Below are positions 25,538 through 33,878 of a stretch of DNA of 64,000 bases, piece after piece; position 1 is the first letter of the stretch; each line of letters opens with the position of its first letter. The stretch is from contig NZ_JAHZIA010000027.1 in the NCBI RefSeq assembly GCF_019420015.1, forward strand, positions 8,944 to 72,943, written 5' to 3'. The position numbers were made by a program, and so were the translations under genes. The notes beneath the pieces are model-generated. The model ran no database searches and was not told where the DNA came from. It saw only the letters and a program-made list of their open reading frames with translations. The stretch is from Anaerofustis sp. (GTDB lineage: Bacteria > Bacillota > Clostridia > Eubacteriales > Anaerofustaceae).

Positions 25538-25564
25538 AAAAACGGATATGTACTATCCGTTTTT
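25538..25564 (-). terminator. Terminator after the SpoIIQ-like gene
   Basis: The 11-bp stem AAAAACGGATA / TATCCGTTTTT with a five-base loop lies 12 bases beyond the stop of the leftward gene. Confidence 0.8.
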
Positions 25565-25575
25565 ACTAGCAAATG

Positions 25576-26334
25576 TTATCTATACAATGTATTTGGATTA
25601 ATATATTCTTTATCCCTTTTTACCCCAAAGTGTAAGTGGTAATCATCGGCTATTTCAAAATTGGCACTCTTTCCGACGCTACCGATAACATCACCTTTGT
25701 TTACTCTCTGACCTTTTTTTACATTAATATTCTTATTTAAATTTGAATAAACACTGTAAAATTCATTACCATGATCGATTTCAACACTGTATCCCAGTTT
25801 ATCGTCCAAGTATACCCTTTTTACTTTTCCGTCCATTATACACTTAACATTTTCATTCTTTTCTGATTTTATGTCAATTCCGGTATGAGAAGAAGAATAT
25901 TCGTTTAATGTTTTCGAATATACAGGAGTTGTATTGTAACTGTAATCCATTATTATTTCAGCACTCTTAACCGGTCTTTCCACAGAAGTCAAATCTAACT
26001 TTGAAATATTCACTGCACTTTCAGATTTATTATTTTTATCATCATTATTCTCAGTGCTTTTTTCTTTCTTATCTATATCGGATTTCTTTTGTTCTTCTTT
26101 TTTAGTATTGTCATCACTTGCAACTTTCGGCTTTACCGTATCACTCATAACAGATTTATTCGTTATTCTGTCCTCATTTATATCCGACACCTTTACATTG
26201 CTTTTGTTTACAATACCTGCAAACAGTACTCCAACAATCAAAAGAGTGGAGCAACCTATACATAATTTTGAAATGAATTGTTCTTTCTTATTCATGATTA
26301 CTTTCTTTTTAACTTTTCTATTTTTCTTATCCAC
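25576..26334 (-). CDS. spoIIQ: LytM/M23 peptidase-like membrane protein, probable SpoIIQ
   Basis: The 252-residue protein has a basic N-terminus, one membrane helix (about 28-45), a long Lys/Asp/Ser linker and a C-terminal M23 domain with SSHTGIDIK and DYHLHFGVK, which hold the zinc-type histidines. The layout and the N-T-T-P-V-Y-S-K segment resemble SpoIIQ, the forespore protein that binds SpoIIIAH and anchors the engulfment channel. A good sigma-F promoter lies upstream, as in Bacillus spoIIQ. GTG 26334 is preferred over TTG 26340 because GGGGAGG is seven bases before it. A general M23 endopeptidase is the alternative. Confidence 0.72.
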   Translation of the reverse strand: MDKKNRKVKKKVIMNKKEQFISKLCIGCSTLLIVGVLFAGIVNKSNVKVSDINEDRITNKSVMSDTVKPKVASDDNTKKEEQKKSDIDKKEKSTENNDDKNNKSESAVNISKLDLTSVERPVKSAEIIMDYSYNTTPVYSKTLNEYSSSHTGIDIKSEKNENVKCIMDGKVKRVYLDDKLGYSVEIDHGNEFYSVYSNLNKNINVKKGQRVNKGDVIGSVGKSANFEIADDYHLHFGVKRDKEYINPNTLYR

Positions 26335-26389
26335 TGTCAAACCTCCCCAAACAAATCAATTCACAGCTTAATATTGAAATATTTTTATA

Positions 26390-26419
26390 TATTATTACCC
26401 ACTATAAAACTTTTAAACA
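26390..26419 (-). promoter_or_regulatory. Sigma-F-type forespore promoter for the SpoIIQ-like gene
   Basis: On the minus strand TGTTTA (-35) is followed after 14 bases by GGTAATAATA, which fits the sigma-F -10 consensus GGnrAYAMTW at every position. The -35 differs from WGCATA at two bases. The start would lie about 50 bases before the GTG codon. Confidence 0.5.
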
Positions 26420-26599
26420 TGTCACAAAAATTTTTATTAAAATATTAGAATAAATAAATCTCAAACAATAAAATCGAATTTATTTATATTGTTAACTTAA
26501 AATTTCCATTTATACCCAAAATATGGGGAAAAACAAAAAAATACTTTTAAATACTCGGGTTTTGGTGTATAATTCCATAAGAGAAAACGGAGGGATAAC

Positions 26600-27667
26600 A
26601 TGTTAGATAAATTAAAATCTATTGAAAAAAGATTTAATGAAATAAGTAACGATATTTCAAACCCTGATATAATTAACAATCATGAATTATATACAAAATT
26701 AATAAAAGAACATTCACATCTGGAGCCTATCGTAATCGCATATAAAAAATACGCCGATGTAATGGAACAATTGGAATCAAATAAAGAAATGCTTAACGAG
26801 AGCGACGATGATGATTTCAAGGAAATGATTCTGGATGATATCTCATCTTTAAACACTCAAAAAGAAGAATTGGAAAAAGAAATAAAAATTCTTTTAATAC
26901 CTAAAGATCCGAACGACGAAAAAAACGTAATCGTTGAAATACGTGCAGGTGTAGGAGGAGACGAAGCCGCTTTATTTGCAGGAGATTTACTCAGACTTTA
27001 CACAAGATATGCAGAAAGAAACGGCTGGAAAGTTGAAATGCTTTCCACTAACGAAATCGGCATAGGCGGATATAAAGAAGCCGTATTTTCAATACAAGGG
27101 AAAGGCGCATATTCAAGACTGAAATATGAAAGCGGTACACACAGAGTACAAAGAATACCCGATACGGAATCAAGCGGCAGAATTCATACTTCCGCTATCA
27201 CAGTAGCCGTACTGCCGGAAGCCGAAGATGTCGAAGTAAATATCGACCCAAATGATTTAAGAATAGATGTTTACCGTTCAAGCGGCAACGGAGGACAAAG
27301 TGTAAACACGACCGACTCAGCCGTAAGAATCACCCATATTCCTTCAGGTATAGTGGTTGCATGTCAGGACGAAAAATCCCAGCTTAAAAACAAAGATAAA
27401 GCATTAAAAATATTAAAAGCAAGAATATTTGAAATAGAACAGAGAAAACAACAAGAAGCTATCGCAAGCAACAGAAAAAGCCAAATAGGAAGCGGAGACA
27501 GATCAGAAAGAATAAGAACATACAACTTCCCTCAAGGAAGAGTTACAGATCACAGAGTAGGCCTTACTCTTTACAAGCTAAATGATATACTCGATGGAGA
27601 TATTGACGAATTCATCGATGCATTGATTGTACAGGATCAATCGGAACAAATGGGAATAGAAGAATAA
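26600..27667 (+). CDS. prfA: Peptide chain release factor 1
   Basis: The 355-residue class I release factor recognises UAA and UAG. Domain 3 carries the GGQ motif in [17 protein letters not shown] (near residue 230), which triggers peptidyl-tRNA hydrolysis, and the PxT-type codon-recognition loop is [12 protein letters not shown]. The length matches the family. A GGAGGG site precedes ATG 26600, and TATAAT at 26568-26573 may be its -10 box. The usual prmC partner is not adjacent here. Confidence 0.97.
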   Translation: MLDKLKSIEKRFNEISNDISNPDIINNHELYTKLIKEHSHLEPIVIAYKKYADVMEQLESNKEMLNESDDDDFKEMILDDISSLNTQKEELEKEIKILLIPKDPNDEKNVIVEIRAGVGGDEAALFAGDLLRLYTRYAERNGWKVEMLSTNEIGIGGYKEAVFSIQGKGAYSRLKYESGTHRVQRIPDTESSGRIHTSAITVAVLPEAEDVEVNIDPNDLRIDVYRSSGNGGQSVNTTDSAVRITHIPSGIVVACQDEKSQLKNKDKALKILKARIFEIEQRKQQEAIASNRKSQIGSGDRSERIRTYNFPQGRVTDHRVGLTLYKLNDILDGDIDEFIDALIVQDQSEQMGIEE

Positions 27668-27693
27668 AAAAGGACTTTTAAAAGTCCTTTTTT
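27666..27693 (+). terminator. Bidirectional terminator after prfA
   Basis: A stem AAAAAGGACTTTT / AAAAGTCCTTTTT flanked by A- and T-runs ends prfA and the convergent glucosaminidase gene. Confidence 0.85.
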
Positions 27694-28720
27694 ATAATTT
27701 ATTTATTGCAGAATTCCTTCTACTGCTTATAACCGAATAATAATTATACATATTCCTTGCAACTTTATCATCCCAAGTAGAACTTGAAGCGTATCTTTTG
27801 TTTACGGCACTGATTGTCTTACCGTTATACAGTGAACTGCCGGGTTTTAAATACCCCTCACTAAGCCCCTTTGCAACATCATATATATTATCTTCTTTTG
27901 TAGCATACCCTTTTGACCCATAACCAAACATATTATTGGGTTTAAAACAGATTGTTCCGTTCGCACTCTCCATAGATGCTATCGCAACCAAGAATAAACA
28001 ATTAACACCGTACTTCTCTTCAGCCCCCACAAATGCCTCTTCCAATCCAACCAATCCCTGCCTTGTTATAAGTTTTAACTCAGATGCACTTACACCGCTT
28101 GTCTTACTCATATCCATATTATATATTTCATTTAAAGAATAGCTTTTCATTTTTTCATTCTTTTTGACTTTACGTACAGTATGTTTCCTCAAATTATCAG
28201 ATATACTTACCTCTTTTGCATTCGACGCAATGTTTACGGCCTTTTGAGCTTCCGCTTTCATTGCTTTTTCTTTCATTGACCAATATTGAAATACACCTAT
28301 CAAAGAAACCAAAATACAAATACATAAAGATAAAGCTATAACCTTTAAACTTTTCTTTTTAATTCTTTCTTTTGGCAATACATCTTTTAGCTCTTTCTCT
28401 ATACCTTCCAACTCATGTTTAATTTCTTTAACGTCATTTATAATTAAGTTATCATCCTCAGTCTTTTCATCTATCTCTTTCAAAGAATCATTTGATATAT
28501 CATCAATGGTTTCTTCTATCAATTTTTCGGTCTTTTCAATATTCAAAAGAGCATCTTCGAAAACCAAATCTTCACTGTCATAAGTACCTGTACTTTTAGA
28601 TTTTTTATCTGTATCATCGTACTTATTCCTCATAAAACCGTGACGCTTCAAAAACTCTTTTTCCCTGCTGTTCAGCCTCATCGTTTTTTTTACTTTTATC
28701 TTTTTATCATTGTTATTCAT
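27692..28720 (-). CDS. Membrane-anchored glucosaminidase-domain protein
   Basis: The 342-residue type II membrane protein has a ~120-residue cytoplasmic N-terminus (very charged, with coiled-coil-like Glu/Lys repeats near 85-120), one helix (about 127-146) and an external N-acetylglucosaminidase domain of the LytG/FlgJ type (about 215-335), with IASMESANGT supplying the catalytic Glu and NNMFGYGSKG and YNYYSVI at later positions. It should cut peptidoglycan glycan strands. The long cytoplasmic domain is unusual and may link the enzyme to the division or cytoskeletal machinery. GGAAATA precedes ATG 28720. Confidence 0.85.
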   Translation of the reverse strand: MNNNDKKIKVKKTMRLNSREKEFLKRHGFMRNKYDDTDKKSKSTGTYDSEDLVFEDALLNIEKTEKLIEETIDDISNDSLKEIDEKTEDDNLIINDVKEIKHELEGIEKELKDVLPKERIKKKSLKVIALSLCICILVSLIGVFQYWSMKEKAMKAEAQKAVNIASNAKEVSISDNLRKHTVRKVKKNEKMKSYSLNEIYNMDMSKTSGVSASELKLITRQGLVGLEEAFVGAEEKYGVNCLFLVAIASMESANGTICFKPNNMFGYGSKGYATKEDNIYDVAKGLSEGYLKPGSSLYNGKTISAVNKRYASSSTWDDKVARNMYNYYSVISSRRNSAINKL

Positions 28721-28753
28721 AAATATTTCCTTTTATAAAAATATCTTAAAGTA

Positions 28754-28795
28754 ATTCAATTTTACTTCTTTTATACGAAAAAGTCAAAATTGAAT
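28754..28795. other. Inverted repeat in a divergent intergenic region
   Basis: ATTCAATTTTACTT on the left pairs with AAGTcAAAATTGAAT on the right, with a single-base bulge. It lies between the glucosaminidase and lipoprotein starts and may be an operator shared by the divergent genes. Confidence 0.35.
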
Positions 28796-28803
28796 AATTT
28801 TTG

Positions 28804-28832
28804 TTGAAAGATAGATATTTTAAATATACAAT
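28804..28832 (+). promoter_or_regulatory. Promoter for the lipoprotein gene
   Basis: TTGAAA (28804-28809), a 17-base spacer and TACAAT (28827-28832), 25 bases before the start codon. Confidence 0.55.
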
Positions 28833-28857
28833 ATATCATAGAGAGGTTAATTAAATT

Positions 28858-29439
28858 ATGAAAAAAACAATATCAGTTTTATTATCGTTAATATTACTTA
28901 TATGCCTTACAGGATGTACACTGATAAAACCCGAAGATAAAGTTAATGAATTTTTATCAGCCGTAAAAACACAAGACAAAAACATCCTAATGGGATACGC
29001 TGATAATAAATATATCAATATGCTAGTAAACAATTCAGAAGACGAAAAAACATCAAATGAAATATATTCTAACTTATTTAAAAATTTAAACTATAAAATC
29101 ATATCTTCATCAGTTGATGAAAAAAGCGAAGATGCAACTGTAAAAGTAGAAATATCAAATACAAGTTTTAAAAATGTATTTAAAAATTATGAAAAAAAAT
29201 CTTATGATTATGTACTAAACAATCTTTACTCCAAAACAAAAACAAAAAAATCAAACCTCAATAAAAAGTTCATGAAAATATTTTCGGATGAAATAATAAA
29301 AGCATCAAAATCAAAGAAAAAAGTAACAAAAACCATAAATATAAAACTTACAAAAAATGAAAATTACGGTTATGATTTAAAGCCCGACAAAAATCTAATA
29401 AATGCATTAACAGGCGGATTAATATCATCTAAAAAATAA
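28858..29439 (+). CDS. Predicted lipoprotein, NTF2/DUF4878-like
   Basis: The 193-residue lipoprotein has a signal peptide with the lipobox LTGC (Cys20). The mature part begins PEDKVNEFLSAVKTQDKNIL, the pattern of small NTF2-like extracytoplasmic domains (DUF4878 or DUF5105 type), and is rich in Lys. The function is unknown. A GAGAGG site precedes the ATG. It is a single gene with its own promoter and terminator. Confidence 0.75.
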   Translation: MKKTISVLLSLILLICLTGCTLIKPEDKVNEFLSAVKTQDKNILMGYADNKYINMLVNNSEDEKTSNEIYSNLFKNLNYKIISSSVDEKSEDATVKVEISNTSFKNVFKNYEKKSYDYVLNNLYSKTKTKKSNLNKKFMKIFSDEIIKASKSKKKVTKTINIKLTKNENYGYDLKPDKNLINALTGGLISSKK

Positions 29440-29440
29440 A

Positions 29441-29470
29441 ATAAAAAGGCACTGTACAGTGCCTTTTTAT
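29441..29470 (+). terminator. Bidirectional terminator, perfect 30-bp palindrome
   Basis: ATAAAAAGGCACTGT is followed directly by its exact reverse complement, with no unpaired loop bases. It ends the lipoprotein gene and the convergent flavin reductase-rubredoxin gene. Confidence 0.85.
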
Positions 29471-30121
29471 TTATGCCATAGCTTCCTCTACTTTTTTAAA
29501 TTTATCTGCGCCCACACCGCATACAGGGCATTTAAAATCAGCAGGAAGCGGATCCCCGTCATATACATATCCGCATACTGTACATACGTACTTCACATTA
29601 CCGCTTTTCTTTTCTTCTTTTTCTGCAATATATGTAGGTGCATTTTTTGGAGACTTACCTCTTATCACTTCGTGATAATAAGCATAAGTCATTTGTCTTC
29701 TCTTTTCGTCATATACTTCAGCTTCAACAACTTTACCAAGAAATACCGTATGAGTTTCTGTTTCCATTTTATCTATGACCTCACAAACCACATATCCGGC
29801 ACTGTCTTTGACAACGGGAACTCCCTCAACCATTTCGTAATCTATTCCATCAAATTTATCATTATCTTTACCCGATTTAAAACCGAAATTTCCGATTAAG
29901 GTCGAATCGGAGTCTTCTGCAAGTATAGAAAAAGCAAATTTACCGCTTTTTTCTATACAAGAGTTTGTGTAGTTGTTATGATTAACACTTACCGCTATCG
30001 TTGCAGGGTCCGATGTTATCTGCATTATACTGTTTGTAATACATCCCGTAGGTCTGTTACCATCCATAGTAGAAGTTACATACACACCGTAAGACATTTT
30101 TCTAAAAATATTAATATTCAT
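29471..30121 (-). CDS. hrb: Flavin reductase-rubredoxin fusion (high-molecular-weight rubredoxin)
   Basis: The 216-residue protein has an N-terminal FMN-binding flavin reductase-like domain (about 1-150, with [15 protein letters not shown] and SGKFAFSIL) and a C-terminal rubredoxin ([10 protein letters not shown] and [11 protein letters not shown], residues about 179-206). This layout is the Hrb of acetogens, where it passes electrons from NAD(P)H to a flavodiiron oxygen or NO reductase. No flavodiiron gene is adjacent. It lies 83 bases after the SDR gene on the same strand with no terminator between them, so the two may share a message. Confidence 0.9.
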   Translation of the reverse strand: MNINIFRKMSYGVYVTSTMDGNRPTGCITNSIMQITSDPATIAVSVNHNNYTNSCIEKSGKFAFSILAEDSDSTLIGNFGFKSGKDNDKFDGIDYEMVEGVPVVKDSAGYVVCEVIDKMETETHTVFLGKVVEAEVYDEKRRQMTYAYYHEVIRGKSPKNAPTYIAEKEEKKSGNVKYVCTVCGYVYDGDPLPADFKCPVCGVGADKFKKVEEAMA

Positions 30122-30204
30122 ATTTCCATCCTCATTTCTTTCTATTTAACTATATTTTATTATCTCTTTTATCCAATTATTACTGCCATTTATTTTATTC
30201 CATT

Positions 30205-30957
30205 TTAACTCATTGTAGCACCATCAACAGAAAGTACAACGCCGGTAATATAACTTGCAAGGTCGCTTGCCAAAAACAAAAAAGCATTCGCAATATCTTC
30301 AGGTTCACCTATCCTACCTAAAGGTATAGTTGCTATTAAAGGCTTAATCATTTCTTCGGGAAGAGCCGCAACCATATCCGTATTTGTAACGCCAGGGGCA
30401 ACCGCATTTACCCTTATATTATCTTTCCCAAGCTCTCTTGCCAACGATTTTGTCATACCGTTTATGGCAAATTTTGATGCAGGATATCCGACTCCGGCAG
30501 GTTGTCCATAAATACTAACCATCGAACTGGTATTAAGAATCACTCCCCCACCTTGCTCTTTCATAATCTTTGCAACTTCTTTTGATGCATTAAAAGCCGC
30601 AGTGACGTTTAAATTCATTATCTTCTCAAAATCTTCTAATTTATACTCATATAGACTTTCTCTTGCAGAAATCCCAGCATTATTCACAAGAATATCGATT
30701 TTCCCATACTCTTTCTTAATCTTTGCAAAAGTATTTTTCATATCCTCTTCATCCGTAAGTTTTGGATACATTCCATTTATATCATAATCCTTGTTTTCGC
30801 ATTTCAATTTATCTAAAGCTTTATCAACAGTATCTTTTCTTGAGCCAAATAAAATAACTTTCGCACCATTATCCAAAAACTTTTTTACCGTAGCAAACCC
30901 TATTCCTCTGGTTCCTCCGGTCACCACCGCAACTTTACCTTCCAACATTTTATACAT
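30205..30957 (-). CDS. SDR oxidoreductase resembling BaiA/FabG
   Basis: The 250-residue short-chain dehydrogenase has TGGTRGIGFATVKKF at the nucleotide site, NNAG, catalytic Ser in NTSSMVS and the YPASK active site, with the C-terminal VDGATMS. Segments such as TGGTRGIGF, GVGYPASK and SDLAS-x-IT recall BaiA, the bile-acid 3-alpha-hydroxysteroid dehydrogenase of gut clostridia, but a FabG or other alcohol dehydrogenase role is equally possible. ATG 30957 is chosen because GGAGG lies eight bases before it; the GTG at 30966 overlaps that site. It may be co-transcribed with hrb. Confidence 0.8.
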   Translation of the reverse strand: MYKMLEGKVAVVTGGTRGIGFATVKKFLDNGAKVILFGSRKDTVDKALDKLKCENKDYDINGMYPKLTDEEDMKNTFAKIKKEYGKIDILVNNAGISARESLYEYKLEDFEKIMNLNVTAAFNASKEVAKIMKEQGGGVILNTSSMVSIYGQPAGVGYPASKFAINGMTKSLARELGKDNIRVNAVAPGVTNTDMVAALPEEMIKPLIATIPLGRIGEPEDIANAFLFLASDLASYITGVVLSVDGATMS

Positions 30958-31124
30958 TTCTTTCACCTCCGTTTATTAATATATTTTCCTCTAATATTAC
31001 TTTTAATACAGTCACTATATCTTTAAATTAACTATACATCTTTTACCAAAAATTGTCAAGTAAATTATAATGGTTCTAATTTAATTTTAATAATAACATC
31101 CGACCTTCTATGAAATAAATAAAA

Positions 31125-31151
31125 AAACTTTGAATAATAAATTCAAAGTTT
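31125..31151 (-). terminator. Orphan terminator-like hairpin
   Basis: AAACTTTGAAT (31125-31135) pairs with ATTCAAAGTTT (31141-31151) over a five-base loop. The A-run to the left gives a T-run on the minus strand. No leftward gene ends here, which suggests an unannotated leftward transcript. Confidence 0.5.
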
Positions 31152-31404
31152 AATAATTTCTTATAATACAAATCAAAAATATAATATTAAAAATATCCAG
31201 TAATTTTTCATCAAATATGCTAATAAAAATATTCCTATTACTTATTCAATATTTTTTATTTTAGGCGCAGAATTCTTTTTTGATTATCTCCTATCCCTTT
31301 TAATATTTCAAAATAGAATTAATTATTCATATAATGTCCATACACTTTATAGTATACATAAAAATTTATTTTTTAATATAATTTTACTTCTATCTATAAA
31401 TTTA

Positions 31405-31434
31405 TTGACTTAAAAAAAAAAAATAGTCTAAAAT
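31405..31434 (+). promoter_or_regulatory. Promoter far upstream of the lipoprotein gene
   Basis: TTGACT (31405-31410), an 18-base spacer that is mostly A, and TAAAAT (31429-31434). If it drives the gene at 31805 the leader is about 365 bases. Confidence 0.45.
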
Positions 31435-31804
31435 ATAAACAAACAAAAAAATACAAAAGAATATATAATTAAGGGAATCCCAAAGAAATATGAATACATA
31501 CTATACAAATGTTCATTAGCAATTAAAAAATATTTTAGAATAAGGATAAATGACTTTATATCAAAAATCATTATATAAATATTAAAACACCTTATTTAAT
31601 TATTTAAAAGATTTTATAACATAAAATCTCATTAATATAGCAATCCTAAAATAAAAAAGATAATAGTAATATTATAACTCTACTCAAATCTTTTTAAAAC
31701 AAAACTAATATAAAAACAATATAATAAAACTTTTGCAAATGAAATAAAAACATAAGATCATTAATTTATTTAAAATTACATTTATATAAAAGGAGGGAGT
31801 AATT

Positions 31805-32341
31805 ATGAAAAAATTTTTATCGATTTTACTAGTATTGATGTTAGGTATTGGAATTTTATCAGGTTGCAAAGGGGAAGAAAGACAATCTGATGCAGCACAT
31901 ACAGAAACAACAGAAAAAAGTAAAAATGAAATTCCAACCATAAAAGGATCAAATTCTGAAGAAGTTCTTTTAGCAATGAAAAAAATGGGCTTTCCAGAAG
32001 CAAAAGGACACGTAACCGATACAGGTATTATTTATCAAGAAACTAATGGCATATACAGTTACGACATGGACATTGTTCATAAATCCAATGAAATTTCTTT
32101 TATAAATTTTATTGTTACCAAAGATAAAAAAGGCAAAGAAATTCTTCCTGTATTTGCTACACTTGTTCATTCAGAGGACATATCTCAAGAAAAAGCAGAG
32201 AAATGGGTAAAAAATAATATTGGTAAAAAAACTAAAAAAACTTTTGGCAATACGACCTTTTCTATATATCAAACTAATACATCATATATCTTGGAAATAA
32301 AGAATAAGGATTACGAAGATGTTGTAAAATATAATTTATAA
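31805..32341 (+). CDS. Predicted lipoprotein of unknown function
   Basis: The 178-residue product has a lipoprotein signal with the lipobox LSGC (Cys21), a Thr/Glu/Ser-rich linker (25-50), and a folded part of about 120 residues with ISFINFIVTKDKKGKE and YILEIKNKDYEDV. I recognise no family. The ribosome site AAAGGAGGGAG is very strong. It is monocistronic, with a terminator about 80 bases after the stop, and sits beside the long gene-free region. Confidence 0.7.
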   Translation: MKKFLSILLVLMLGIGILSGCKGEERQSDAAHTETTEKSKNEIPTIKGSNSEEVLLAMKKMGFPEAKGHVTDTGIIYQETNGIYSYDMDIVHKSNEISFINFIVTKDKKGKEILPVFATLVHSEDISQEKAEKWVKNNIGKKTKKTFGNTTFSIYQTNTSYILEIKNKDYEDVVKYNL

Positions 32342-32420
32342 AAACATTGTAACTAAGTAATTTTACACCAATAAATACATTTAATTAATTTATATATTAT
32401 TAAAGTACGTCATCAGATAA

Positions 32421-32450
32421 AAGAGCTTACAGAGGTAAGCTCTTTTTTTT
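32421..32450 (+). terminator. Terminator after the lipoprotein gene
   Basis: A 10-bp stem AAGAGCTTAC / GTAAGCTCTT with an AGAG loop is followed by T-only sequence. Confidence 0.85.
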
Positions 32451-32663
32451 AATACATAATAAAAACAAAAAAACAAAGCAATATAAAAAATACAGTTGTT
32501 AAGAAAAAAATATCATATAAAAATTTCTTATTATAAAGAAAATAAGCAAATTTAATTATCAATGGTAAATTTGTTGAAATATTATTCATAAAAATATAAC
32601 TAAAAATACCGCACTTTTGACCGCACTTTTAATTATTTGAACATATAATTAAAATATTTCATA

Positions 32664-32691
32664 AAATAAAAAAAGGCTTGAAAGCCTTTAA
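32664..32691 (-). terminator. Terminator of the tRNA-Ser pair
   Basis: AAAGGCTT / AAGCCTTT with a two-base gap, and an A-run on the left, gives a minus-strand terminator about 50 bases after the tRNA genes. Confidence 0.7.
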
Positions 32692-32737
32692 TATAACGCA
32701 TTTAGATATTTTATTTATTTCACTAAATAATAAATAG

Positions 32738-32829
32738 TGGCGGAGAAGGAGGGATTTGAACCCTCGCGCCGCTTGCGCGACCTATACCCTTAGCAGGGGC
32801 ACCTCTTCGGCCAACTTGAGTACTTCTCC
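32738..32829 (-). tRNA. tRNA-Ser (anticodon GCU)
   Basis: The minus strand folds as a class II tRNA: acceptor GGAGAAG / CTTCTCC, discriminator G, anticodon loop CTGCTAA (GCU), a long variable arm and T-loop GGTTCAAATCC. CCA is encoded. It reads AGC and AGU serine codons. It lies 42 bases downstream of a second serine tRNA. Confidence 0.95.
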
Positions 32830-32871
32830 GTAATCCGAATAAAAAAAAAGATATTAAATTTATTATCTTAA

Positions 32872-32960
32872 TGGCCGAGAGGGTGGGATTCGAACCCACG
32901 TGGGCTTGCACCCTAACGGTTTTCAAGACCGCCCCGTTATGACCACTTCGGTACCTCTCG
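32872..32960 (-). tRNA. tRNA-Ser (anticodon UGA)
   Basis: A class II tRNA on the minus strand: acceptor CGAGAGG / CCTCTCG, discriminator G, anticodon loop CTTGAAA (UGA), a long variable arm and T-loop GGTTCGAATCC, with CCA encoded. It reads UCN codons. It is the first tRNA of a two-gene transcript. Confidence 0.95.
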
Positions 32961-32979
32961 GAATTCATTAAGCTCAATT

Positions 32980-33008
32980 ATATTATCATATACTTACCCT
33001 TTTGTCAA
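32980..33008 (-). promoter_or_regulatory. Promoter of the tRNA-Ser pair
   Basis: On the minus strand TTGACA (33008-33003), a 17-base spacer and TAATAT (32985-32980), about 20 bases ahead of the tRNA-Ser(UGA) 5' end. Confidence 0.5.
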
Positions 33009-33033
33009 TAATATATACGATAATTTTTTATAT

Positions 33034-33846
33034 TTATTTCTTACCGCTCATTTCCAAAGTCTTGTTTATGCTTTCAAGAAGAGCATCTATTACAATACCG
33101 CGAAATCCGGAATACTCCAAAGAGTTCACACCTTTTATCGTAGTACCACCAGGAGAACATACGGCATCTTTTAATTTGCCCGGATGTTCACCAGTTTCCA
33201 AAACCATTTTTGCTGAACCCATTACCATCTGTGCCGCAAGTTTATATGCCATATCTCTTCCAACACCACTTTCAACAGCAGCATCTGCCAAAGCCTCAAT
33301 AAACATATAAACATAAGCAGGGCCACATCCGCTTAAGCTCCCTGCAGTGTCAATAAGGCTTTCATCAACCCTTTCACTTTTGCCAAAACTGTTGAAAATA
33401 TTTATAACATCATCAACATCTTCATCTGTTGCATTCTCATTCGGACATATAAGCCCCATACCTTCCATTACCAAAGCCGGAGTATTTGGCATTGTTCTTA
33501 CAAGCCTTATGCTTTTACCAAACATATTTTCAATATTTTCTATACTTTGCCCTGCGGCAATGGTTACAATAAGTTTACTCTCATCAACGATATCTTTGAT
33601 TTCATCTATTACTGTTTTATAAATATGAGGTTTTACAGACAGAAACACTATATCGGAGTTTTCAACCACGACTTTATTATCTTTTGTGATATTAACACCG
33701 TATTTTTCTTTCAATTTTTCTAAAGAAGATGTTGACATATCACCTGCAGTAATATCTTTACCCTTAACAAGCTCAGAATTTAAAATACCGCCAATTATAG
33801 CCGAACCCATATTTCCTACACCTATAAATCCTATTCTTTTATTCAT
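33034..33846 (-). CDS. proC: Pyrroline-5-carboxylate reductase
   Basis: The 270-residue enzyme catalyses the last step of proline synthesis, the NAD(P)H reduction of pyrroline-5-carboxylate. The N-terminal Rossmann loop is GFIGVGNMGSAIIGGIL (about residues 5-21). The C-terminal helical dimerisation domain contains SGCGPAYVYMFIEAL and CSPGGTTIKGV, the family signature. The length is normal. GGAGAA precedes ATG 33846. It follows the YgjP-like gene by 32 bases in the same direction and may share its transcript. Confidence 0.97.
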   Translation of the reverse strand: MNKRIGFIGVGNMGSAIIGGILNSELVKGKDITAGDMSTSSLEKLKEKYGVNITKDNKVVVENSDIVFLSVKPHIYKTVIDEIKDIVDESKLIVTIAAGQSIENIENMFGKSIRLVRTMPNTPALVMEGMGLICPNENATDEDVDDVINIFNSFGKSERVDESLIDTAGSLSGCGPAYVYMFIEALADAAVESGVGRDMAYKLAAQMVMGSAKMVLETGEHPGKLKDAVCSPGGTTIKGVNSLEYSGFRGIVIDALLESINKTLEMSGKK

Positions 33847-33878
33847 TATGTATTCTCCTTTTAATTAAATAATATATT

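Larger units (their letters stand above)
30958..31804. other. 847-bp gene-free region with orphan hairpin and distant promoter
   Basis: This very AT-rich stretch has no ORF with a ribosome site longer than a dozen codons. It holds a terminator-like hairpin at 31125-31151 that does not follow any gene on either strand, a good promoter at 31405-31434 some 370 bases upstream of the next gene, and long A-tracts near 31411. The region may hold a non-coding RNA, a long leader or decayed genes. Confidence 0.5.
32342..32737. other. Intergenic region with two terminators and a short direct repeat
   Basis: This 396-bp gap holds the rightward terminator at 32421-32450, two tandem copies of CCGCACTTTT (32609-32618 and 32621-32630) that are GC-rich for this surrounding, and the leftward tRNA terminator at 32664-32691. 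No gene was seen. Confidence 0.55.

Noticed and set aside
29459..29899. 146-codon plus-strand frame over the hrb gene
   Set aside because: hrb on the minus strand has clear flavin reductase and rubredoxin motifs. The plus-strand frame begins inside the terminator and has no ribosome site.
31256..31318. Minus-strand peptide KGIGDNQKRILRLK before a stop
   Set aside because: It looked like a possible gene remnant, but the open stretch is only about 20 codons with no start or ribosome site, and I could not match it to a family.
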